From assembly GCA_025765595.1 (NCBI GenBank), contig JAIVFH010000248.1, positions 1 through 39,318 on the forward strand: a stretch of 39,318 bases of DNA, read 5' to 3'. Origin of the DNA: Obelidium mucronatum (taxonomy: Eukaryota > Chytridiomycota > Chytridiomycetes > Chytridiales > Chytriomycetaceae). Shown here piece by piece: positions 30,501 to 39,318 of this stretch. The notes under the pieces are model-generated. The model did not search any database and was not told the DNA's origin. It saw only the letters and a program-made list of their open reading frames with translations. Both the position numbers and the translations under genes were made by a program. Positions within the stretch are counted from its first letter, which is position 1. Every line of letters begins with the position of its first letter.

Positions 30501-33500
30501 CTAAACATGAATAACCAACAGCTGTCCTTCGTGAGAGGCAACGGCAACGATGCGATCCTGGTGACTTGCAATGTCTCCACGGAAATTTCTTGGCAGCCAA
30601 AATCTTCGAGCACCATCCACTTTTTTATCTAACACCCAACCATCGGAATCCACAATCCAGGACTCCTTAGAGACAGATTCTATGCTGTTCCCAATAAGTT
30701 GGCCATCGGCAAAGGTTGAATCTGTCAAAAACCCTCCTTTCTTCACGGCCTCAATCTGCGCTTCAATAGCATCAACCTGAGGTTTAGTCAACATCATAGT
30801 TCTTCCATCCACTTTCACAATTGATATTGTGCTGCTTTCTCTCCGTTTGATTTCGATTCGATTCAGAGGTACCCTTGCTCCACCTGGAACCATGATCGAC
30901 GTGGAATCCATCGAAATAGCTGTCATTGCCATGTGTGTCTTTTTTCCAAACCGCAAGTATTCGTAGTCGGACTCTCGATCAACTTCAACCGATGCTACCT
31001 TATTCACAGCATCTTGGAAGCTATTACCAACGTCCAAATTGAATAGTTCTACTGTTCGAATGAGTTTCCCCGTTTCTGTACTCCATAGTTTGATCAATCC
31101 GTCGATTCCTGCTGTGATTAAGACAAATCCATTTGATGAGATTTTCATGGCTCGGACTGGAGCTCCTTGGCCGTCTGACTCGTCCGATACGTGAGATATC
31201 GTAGGGTGGTCTGTATTTATTTCCCATACTCTCACAGTTCTATCTTGAGATCCTGTACATAAGTTGAAACTAGTTAATAAAAGAGACAACCAACCCCGCA
31301 CAGACAAACGCACCGGAAACGACTCTTTTTCCATCAGCCATGAAAACAACACATTCAACACTATCATCATGTCCTACTAGGACTTGCCAGCAACGCCCTG
31401 TGGCAATGTCCCATAATCGAATTGTCTCATCTTTCGATCCAGAAATCAACCATTTACAATCCAAAGACATCGAGACTGCATTCACCGTTTCAGTGTGACC
31501 TTCAAATGTGCGAAGACCCATGCCCGTCTTAAGATCCCACAACCGAATCGTCCCATCACTTCCACCGGTCGCAACAACAGATCCATCTGGCGCTATGCAA
31601 ACACAAACGACTGGTCCCTGATGACCTTTAAATATCCACACAACATCTCCTGACATGCAATCACGTACAACAACTGAATTCTCACTATTGTTAATGGATA
31701 CAAGCTGGGTTCCATCGCGGGAAATCACCAAAGTATTTATACTAAATGTTTTTGCAGAAATAGTTTTGACGCATTCTCCAGTAAGCAGGTCCCAGGTTTT
31801 GACTGTTTGATCAATAGATCCAGAAACGATTCTTGAACCATCGGGGCTTATGGAAACGTTCCACACGTGGTCTAAATGACCTTCCAATACCCGATAGAGA
31901 CGACCTGCAATTGAGAACAAGAAAAACACGGAAAGATGATTAACAGAATAAATGGCCAGGAAAAGAGACCACTACCTGAGTCCGCGTCAAATACTCGAAC
32001 TGTCTTGTCGAAACTTGCTGAAACAATCCATTTTCCATCAATCGAAGCACAAACAGCGCTCACGACGCCTGTGTGAGAAGTCAGCGTCCATGTTAAGCTC
32101 GGCCAAATCTTGTCGATGCCACGAATAACAATGGGTGTGCGACGTGATATTCCTTGTGATGAAAAAGCAGCGCGATGTGACATCTTTGAATATTGCTTGT
32201 GAAGGAGAGATGTAGAAGGCGCAAGAGGGATTGCAGTGGTATAAACGTGGAAAGATGCTTTCGAGAGCGGATACGAAAAACAAGTCAAGAGTTTGATGGC
32301 ATCACAAATTAATGCAGTTGTTTGGGCAAGAGGAACTGAAGTGGTTGGAATAAAAGGCTCAATAAACGATGGTACTTTTAAAGAAGTATCAGAAGGTCTC
32401 GTCCCAATAGCAACGGCTGCGTTTCGCTTAAGAATTCCAACAAAGACAGAAATTCTTGTGGCCGATGGCATTTCGGTCAAAAATGTGGATAAGGAATTCA
32501 ATGTCGGGAGACCCAACGATTCCAAACAACCCATCAAAGAAAGTGCCTCGATCCACTCCAACAATTTTTCGTGTACAAAGGCTCCCACCAGATCTTGGAT
32601 CGCATGAACAAATTTTCTGTCGATATTCAACTCACGAAGTGCACTGGATACTCGCAACAGGTGTGTTCCCAAATTCTTGCAAATGTATTGAATATGATCA
32701 GGAATCCGGTCGTTGATACACTTGTGTAAGTCAGGAATTTCTTGGTTAAGCCAAGTTGAAGGATCTTCTAGATTTAGCGGATTGGATCGTAGCTTCGTGT
32801 TGAGATGCTTGAAGAAATGTAGTAGAAGATAAACTTCAGCTTCGCTTTTGTATATGCGGAATCGAGGATCATCGCATTCTTCCGAAATCAGAAACTCCCC
32901 GATAAGTTCATGACTTATTTGAATTAAGTCCTTCTCAAGAAATTCCAAGAAGCAGGACACCTTTAGCAGCATTCGTCGAATCGCGCCAGGAGATATGTCC
33001 ATAAAACCAGCCAACGTAGACACGGAAACATGACTTTGCAGCAGCACTAAAACGCTCATGATTTGACGAAATATCTCAATCTCTTCCTCTTGAGAATCTC
33101 TAAAGATAAACGAAAGAAGACCCAGAATCACGTCTCCAAAGTCTTTTGGAAGAGATTCAATTGCACGGACGGCTTGCTTAACTTCTTTAAAATTTGAGCC
33201 ATCCATACCAATGGGCTCAAAAGCAAAGCGACTGTATAAGAACATGCCATCGGCTTTTGCAGTCAAAGTCATTGTAAGGTCGTCCAAATCTTCCTTCTCT
33301 GGAACGACATTAAGCTGTATGAAAGGTTCGATAATCTCTCGATGGACCTTATTCAAATCCTTTCGTTGAAACATTCTATTCAGCTCGATTTGTGTTGGAT
33401 TCAAATAAGGCAGCATATCTTCCTTGATCTCGTCTGTTGCGGCGCTAGTAAACAGAAACTTGACATTCAAAGGCAGTATTTGTAGAGCCGATTTCAACTC

Positions 33501-34797
33501 AATAATGAAATCCCTCCGAGATGTTCTCACATTGTCCAGCCCATCAACAACAAACAGGACCATCGGCTTTTTTTCAGAAACTATTTTCGATAGAGCGAGC
33601 AACAGAGGATCCGTGAGAAGCATTTTCAACTGTTGTGGAAGCGTAGATCCTGACGCTTCCTCCAACCGCGCTTCGCCAACCTCCGTTAGGGCACTTTCAA
33701 ATAAGCCCCACGAATCGGCAAGACGATAAGCCAAGTCATTAATTACCGAACAGACGCTTGCGTTGACATCAGGCCGTAAGAAAACCCATGATAGAAAGAT
33801 GTTGGCGGTAGAATATCGAGAAAGATGTCGAATGGCAGCTGCTGAGGCGACTGTCTTCCCTGATCCACTCTTTCCGTGTATCCACATGACAGAAGTATTG
33901 GTATCAGATGTTTCCGTAGCCCATTTAGCAATGTCAGTCAAGAGCCATCCTCTCGTCGCCGGATGGAAGCGGGAATACTGAAGATTAAGCTGTTCCGTTG
34001 AAGAAACGGAAGACGGCTTTAAAATGCGGGCCAAAAGCCGAAGGCCATTCAGTGGAATAACTTCTGGTATCGTTTCATTGGTTGTAGAAGGAAGGTGAAG
34101 TTTGTTTGCCGTTCCAATATTGTATAGACTTGCACGGGGACGTAAAATCGATAACCGAGGTCTCCGATGAGCGTCAGACAGAGAAGAACCCGGCCTCATG
34201 TATGGAACTTGGTCATCGGGTGTTTCTAGTTCAGATTCTTGTTTTGCTATTCGAAAACTTGGTGAGCCTGGAATCAGCGCAGCTTTTTCTTGAATAATTT
34301 TAGCGAGAGCGTCGATTGAAGAGCGGTTTGCTTTTGACGAAGTCGATGAAGAATAGGACACAGTTCCAAGAGAGCAAGATCCTTCAACCAATCGAACCCA
34401 GCCAAAGCCTAGCTCTTCCGTAGGATTTATCAGTACCCCAACAGTAGCTTTGCCGAGAGTCAAAGCCAATTGCGCATCGCTCCGTGAAGAACGGTCGCTC
34501 TCAAGGGTTGAACTGAGACAGATGGCAAACAGAGCACTCTCCTTGATGGGATCATCCAAGCCATCTTCAGAAGCTTCGAATGACGTTGAAACTGCTATGT
34601 TTCGCTTCCGCAGAGAATAGACAATGTGAGCAGCCACAGCTGTGTCAGGTTTGCTAGAACAAGCATCAGCGTACATCGAGGCAGTTGAACCGAATTTACC
34701 AAAAAGCAAGGTATATGTCATAGCGAAGTCCAGATTCTAGGGGCAGTGTGGCTTCTGGCTTTGCGTCCTTCTTGACGTCCACTGTTGACAAGCTCAT
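30501..34797 (-). CDS. TIR-like - NACHT - WD40 STAND (NLR-like) protein
   Basis: Exons 31976-34797 (or 34721), 31314-31904, 30501-31252; about 1,390 aa. The N-terminus matches a TIR fold: YDIYLAF strand, HIVYSLRKRNIAVSTSFEAS, then DPIKESALFAICLSS and LALTLGKATVGVLINP. The catalytic Glu position of NADase TIRs appears to hold Asp (SSRSDAQLA). The NACHT domain has Walker A WIHGKSGSGKT (about residue 280 from 34721) and Walker B MVLFVVDGLDN (about 387). Seven WD40 repeats follow (e.g. IVSGSIDQTVKTWDLLTGE, VATGGSDGTIRLWDLKTG), then a non-repeat C-terminus. ATG 34721 opens the long frame. A one-base excess in A5 (34701-34705, + strand) separates it from a better start at ATG 34797, which supplies the first TIR strand. 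Such proteins oligomerise on sensing a ligand through the WD40 part. Confidence 0.85.
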
Positions 34798-34919
34798 AGC
34801 AACAACAACCGGAGAGATGGCCTCATCGTCTAATGGCGCATTGGTATCATCTGTGAGAGACTTTCGGTCAGAGAAACTGAATAGATGCTTCGAACAGTAC
34901 TTCTCATTTGAAAGGAAAT

Positions 34920-34985
34920 ATGAATAGTTTCAAACTATTTTCAAACTCATCTATGAATAGTGTCAAACTATTTTCAAACTCATCT
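34920..34985. repeat. Two tandem 33-bp repeats with internal palindrome
   Basis: Two direct copies (34920-34952 and 34953-34985) differ at one base. Each contains AATAGT-T/G-TCAAACTATT, an imperfect or perfect dyad (AATAGTTT-C-AAACTATT in copy 1). They lie between the OPT stop and the STAND gene 5' end, so they may sit in the OPT 3'UTR or the STAND promoter. Confidence 0.9.
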
Positions 34986-35007
34986 CTAAGCTGCACTCAT
35001 CCATTCT

Positions 35008-37581
35008 CTATTCCAAAAGACAATCCACGCCCATAGCAGTCGTGTTCAAGCCTTGCCCCAAATACCACTCGCAATCGTAATCATCGTACTTTGCCCCTGC
35101 CCAACAATAATAATCAATCGCAACAACATCGGTATTTGGATTCACAACACTCCATTTGGTCCAACTGACTCCACCCATCGCAAGGCCCGCAATCACCAAA
35201 ACCACTAGCCCATTCGCCCCATCCCAAGCAGCACCCACAACATACAAGTACCGCTCATACACCCACTTGTGTCGCTTCGCAATCCAAACTTGACTTATGT
35301 ATGCAACAATAAGCGGCGTAACAAACCAGGACTGATACCCACCAGGTCCCCACAAGCTGAAAAACAAAGGGAAATTCACAAGCTCCCAACGTCTTGATTG
35401 GACAATGTACCGATTACCCAGCCATGGTATCAGTGGGGCAATAAACCCAATAAGAAAACACCACAACAGTGGTTGATATCCTCCTCTTCGTTCTCCATCC
35501 TCCCCACCTTTGCTGCTGCTGAAAAACCGTGCCGGGCCTATTGCACCCATCATCCCCGACGAGCTATAAAAGCCAACGTAGAGGGAATACTGCCAATCAG
35601 GGCGCTCCAACAAATCCCCAGAATTAAACATGACAAAGTATGCAGCAAGCGTCGCGCTAATGGAGTTGATGAGTGTTCCCCAGACCTGGGAGAAAACGAG
35701 AGCATAAGGGGGGATATGTAGATATTGACCCAGTTTCAATCCTTGCGTCAGTGTGAGGGCTTGAGTGATGGTGTTGTATCCCCATGATTGGAATGTCATG
35801 TTTGCGATTGTTTGGCCAGGCAGGAGGAGTCCAACACTCATTTGTGCCAGCATGATGATGTTGAGTGGGTATCCACTGATTGCTTGAATGATTCCAAAAG
35901 GAAGAATGAATAGCGACGAGATCGCCAGGTTCAAGAAGATAGCCCACCATGGCATGCTATAAGGTGTCCAAAGAGACAAGGCGAAAGCTGCTGTCGTAGT
36001 GATGACCAAAAATATCAGGTACATCCAATCAGGAATTTCCGGGTATGAATCCATCATTTGTGTGTGCTTTTCGGTGAATTTCGAGTTCACTATTCTTGCC
36101 ATTGCTTGTCGATAAACGTTTCCACCATGCCACAGCAAAACATGTGAAATTGTGGAAGAAATTGCGAGAAAAGATGCACCATAAGTAATCGCGTAGAAAC
36201 CCGTAATTCGAATAGGTGAGACATCGATGTAGGCAGTTTCGTTTAAATTGTAATTGTCACTCTTATTGTACAAGAAATTGGCATCCAAAGGAGATCCAAG
36301 TGAGTACGCTGATGAGTTTGGATTGCCAGAAAAAAGAGAGAGTGAGTTCGGCATCGGGTTCAAGTTGACTCGGTCTGCTGTCAATAAGGATTCGAGTCCC
36401 CACACATCCAGTGAAAATAATATCGGTACAAGAATCCATTGAAAAAAGACACCACCGACAACATAGTTGAATGCTGCCCAAAATGGGGACGTAATGTAAA
36501 CCGATCCTACAAATTGATGGTGATGTCAAAAAAAGGCAGTGACTACCCAACGATCACTGACTAAATACCTATGTAAGCCCAATCAAAAGATAGACCAAAA
36601 ACACCTACTCCATTACTGGCGGAAGCAGCAACCGCGTTGAATGTGGACATCTTCCCTGAAGGTTTTCCTTTCAGACTCCCAATTCCAAAAAAACAAAGCA
36701 AAGATATGGCTTGTAGCACAGGGGCAAAGAACTGCGGCACCCACGAATAAGTGAACATTCCGGCAAAGGCATACCAAAACACCCTCATCCTTGATACTGA
36801 CGTTGATTTGTTGTTTTCCGAAAGAGCAATGCCATCTTCGTTGACCCGATGAAACGAGGATAAAATCGCGATTGAAGATAAATTTCCAGGCCACCACATC
36901 GCTTTAGGCTTGACAAGAAATCGGCGGCAAAGTCCTGATAACCCATATCCAAGGAATTGAGTCACAAGCACGAATCCCAATGAGTGCCCAAACGATATGC
37001 TTGTGTTCCCCATGAACTTGGAATATACTTGAGTTACAACGTTTTCAATGCCGTATGGTGTTGTCGAGCAGGATGCCATGATGTCTGAAGTTTTTCGTTT
37101 TGCATGGTGGGATTCATCAGCCAGACTTTCGGGTAAAATGGGATACTCAACAGATCAATGCATGTTCCTTCAACGTGAACGGCCCAGGATTAAGAATCCC
37201 AATTGGTATAAATCGGGCCCATGCGGCACCCATCGGATAGCTGAGAATAGTTGCAATGTCTGCCCCAATCGCCAACACATTTGATCGAAAAGAAAAGACT
37301 GTGTTTGCAACAGAGATCAACATGCTCCAGAATGTACCGATTAAAACTGCTCGCACAGTGAAAGCCATTGTAGTCGGATCGTCGGTTTGCGGAACAAGAA
37401 ACTCACTATACTCGGCAAGTCAATCTCAAGACAATCAATCGAGAGATCCTTACATGCTTTGCAAGAGTTCATCTTCTGGAAACACTGAGCTGTCGTATAA
37501 TGGGCATTCTTTATCGATTACTTCGGAATTGGGATCCAAAGTCTGCGAAACAAGAAACGTGTCGCCAATTGTTTGGACCAT
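35008..37581 (-). CDS. Oligopeptide transporter (OPT family)
   Basis: Exons 37454-37581, 37152-37410, 36569-37084, 35008-36506; about 800 aa. Family motifs include NPGPFTLKEHALIYIMA (split by the intron 37085-37151), VTQFLGYGLSGLCRRFL, KAMWWPGNL, SFDWAYIGSVYITSPFWAAF (two-part, across an intron) and a C-terminal run of helices with GQTIANMTFQSWGYNT and YLYVVGAAWDGANG. At least 12 hydrophobic helices are seen. OPT proteins import small peptides or metal-peptide conjugates across the plasma membrane using protons. The first junction (37454/37410) is one base out of phase, suggesting a single-base error or a different first exon. The N-terminal exon (LDPNSEVIDKECPLYDSS) fits a soluble OPT N-tail. 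Confidence 0.9.
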
Positions 37582-37627
37582 CCAATTTTGGAACAGAACG
37601 AAAAACAGTCCGCACAGTATTTGTTCT

Positions 37628-39318
37628 TCACCCCCATAAATGAACTTTTGAGTCTGTCAACACAGCAATTGCCCCCTTTACAGGAACAATATCCATCACC
37701 TTCCCTTCATATTCCACCCCTCCCAACCTCTGCACCTCTCTGACAATTCCCTCAGGATTCACAGTGTGCAGTAACGCACATTGCTCTCCATCGCTGCCAG
37801 TTGCGAAGACTTGAATTCCACTCCTTAGTGTAAAACACCGGGATCGGGCGAGGAGAGGATTCCATGGAGTATGGTATTCAGCAATATGAGTCGATGTTGT
37901 TAATTTTGATGTACTTGACGGCGGCGGATCTTGGTGGGGAGAGGCATCAGGTGCTAGCTCTCTTGCAATTGTCTCAATAACGTGGATTCAGTTGAGTTGG
38001 AACGACGCCATGATGTGAATATGTATTGGTTTGATCGTTGTAAAAGGCGTTGGTGCATTTGTCACCACCTTCAGTTAAAAAAATTATCAGTTTTGCGACA
38101 TCCCTTCCAGCATGAAATTAATAAACCTTTTGCTAAAGGAACGCAAGTGAACCCATCATCTACGATGGAACAGCAGGAATCTCTGTTGGCTAATTTTTCA
38201 AGATAAAAACTAGTTGCCAAACTTCCCCCGACGAGAGAGTTGGAAGATTCAATGTGTTGTAGAGAATGGACACCGTTTCCGATTTTTCCATACTCGAATG
38301 TGTGAGACTGTGCAAGACTGTAGAAGGGTTGCGGGTATCGTAAATTGGACTATACTGTTGTTTCCGAGTCCGACGTATAGAATGTGTTGTCGAATTGTAT
38401 CAAAGGAGCATGACCATCCTGGGGCAGAGAGATCAATGCTATTGTTTGAAGCACAAGATTAATAAAGAAGGCCAAAAAAGAGCCAGAAGCAGCAGACTGA
38501 CCTCAGGTTAGCATAATCAGTTTCCGAAGAATACAGTTTGAGTTTCTTGTCTAACCCTGTGCTTAGAATGACATCTCGCACGCCGTTCCGAGACAAGACT
38601 TTAACATCCCGTATCACACCAGAATGCAACGGAGTAAAAACGCGCGATTTCATTTCAAGATTCCAAGCCGTGACGCCGAATTCTTTGTCTCCCATACCGT
38701 GAGCAAAATATAGAATTCCAGTATGATCCCATGAAGCAGCGCCGACGCGAACAGTTCCCTTGCTCAGAAACATTGATGTTCTCACTTTCAGTTTTGAGTC
38801 AAAGGGGGCAGATGATAGTATTCCAGAACTGATTATTCGTTCCAAGTCGCGTACTTTCAGTTTGAGGGTATCGTTTTCTAGTTCTAAAGCTTTTGCTTGA
38901 CTTTGCGCAATATCTCGTGCTGCGTAGGCAGCTCTGAGCGTGGAATCATCAACAGCTGTCAGATTTTGGGCATATACATTTCGAACGTCAGTATGTTTTG
39001 CAGGAGCCCTATCCTTGAGATTAATACAACAGATTCGAATCTCTTAACTGATCAAATAAGAAGCAAAAATAACTGAACTTGCAAATAGGACATGTCTTTC
39101 CGTTATGCCGTTGGAGGTAATCCTTGATGCATTTCAACCCGAACAAGTGACCGCACTTCAAGGACGCTGAGCGATGAGTCCCTTGCGTTGTCCAGTTTCC
39201 ATAGCATCTGATTGAATTTCAACTGATTAAATTGAGTTCCGGTGTTTGTCATTCCGTTACAGATGCATTCGTTCAGCGTTCCGTGTCCCTCTCTTCAGCT
39301 TCTTGCCTCGCGTCCGCG
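37628..39318 (-). CDS. RFWD3-like RING / WD40 E3 ubiquitin ligase (partial, frame-disrupted)
   Basis: The 5' end is beyond the right edge. The RING part lies at about 39070-39210: NWTTQGTHRSASLKCGHLFG, CIKDYLQRHNGKTCPIC. This pattern (W-x3-G-x-H-R-x-x-SLKCGHLFG) is typical of RFWD3. A coiled coil follows (AAYAARDIAQSQAKALELEN), then the WD40-like C-terminus (VGAASWDHTGILYFAHG, VILSTGLDKKLKLYSSET, DLSAPGWSCSFDT, SGIQVFATGSDGE, VHLWG-stop). Approximate exons: 38502-39030, 38127-38438, 37628-38068. In 37.65-38.45 kb at least three one-base breaks are needed to read through (near 38350, 38290 and 37980), and the RING/coil junction is one base off. RFWD3 ubiquitinates RPA and RAD51 at stalled forks and crosslinks. 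Confidence 0.75.

Noticed and set aside
2388..38450. Programmed frameshifting as the cause of the frame breaks
   Set aside because: The sites differ, have no common slippery motif or pseudoknot, and include both +1 and -1 changes; sequencing indels fit better.

Overview
The window reads as nuclear DNA of a zoosporic fungus, most likely a chytrid (Chytridiomycota, Chytridiales-like). The evidence is a set of conserved fungal genes (ERG24/ERG4-family sterol reductase, PRP19, RPAP2/RTR1, UTP7, OPT transporter), many short GT-AG introns (about 50-90 nt), Crinkler-type (CRN) effector genes, a secreted/TM/SH3 protein of a type I associate with chytrids, and a polymerase III tRNA-Pro. The exact genus cannot be read from the sequence.

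Layout. 1-2.2 kb: tail of a sterol reductase, tRNA-Pro(TGG), an unidentified two-exon gene, an unresolved hydrophobic stretch, and a GC-rich reverse-strand ORF resembling the C-terminal domain of ribosomal protein uS3. 2.4-6.7 kb: an EXORDIUM/phosphate-induced-like secreted protein gene with several frame breaks, facing a seven-exon Cys-rich/TM/double-SH3 gene that carries a 12 x 20 bp hairpin minisatellite in an intron. 7.0-12.1 kb: an intact ABCG-type half transporter, a CRN gene starting 5 nt after its stop codon, then a decayed chimera of an ankyrin-gene fragment and an internally deleted ABC-gene copy. 12.2-19.8 kb: a six-exon TM-ankyrin gene, PRP19, and a second CRN gene (header + P-loop NTPase + C-terminal nuclease-like region) starting 35 nt from the PRP19 start codon. 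19.8-22.9 kb: an F-box-like/WW-ankyrin gene, a four-exon GLTP and a BTG/Tob gene. 23.0-26.3 kb: an array of seven-TM genes (two intact, two decayed). 26.3-30.4 kb: RPAP2 and UTP7, head to head over 70 bp. 30.5-34.8 kb: an NLR-like TIR-NACHT-WD40 STAND gene. 35.0-39.3 kb: an OPT-family oligopeptide transporter and an RFWD3-like RING/WD40 E3 ligase running off the right end.

How it fits together. Housekeeping genes (splicing, Pol II CTD phosphatase, rRNA processing, lipid transfer, sterol synthesis) are interleaved with fast-evolving families: CRN effectors, an NLR-like sensor, ankyrin and SH3 surface proteins and 7TM receptors-like proteins. The accessory genes show duplication, decay and chimera formation. 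Several otherwise convincing genes have isolated one-base frame breaks, many at homopolymers, while the ABC, CRN1, GLTP, RPAP2, UTP7 and TM-ankyrin genes are perfectly open. Draft-assembly indels are the simplest explanation, but for the EXORDIUM-like gene true decay is possible.
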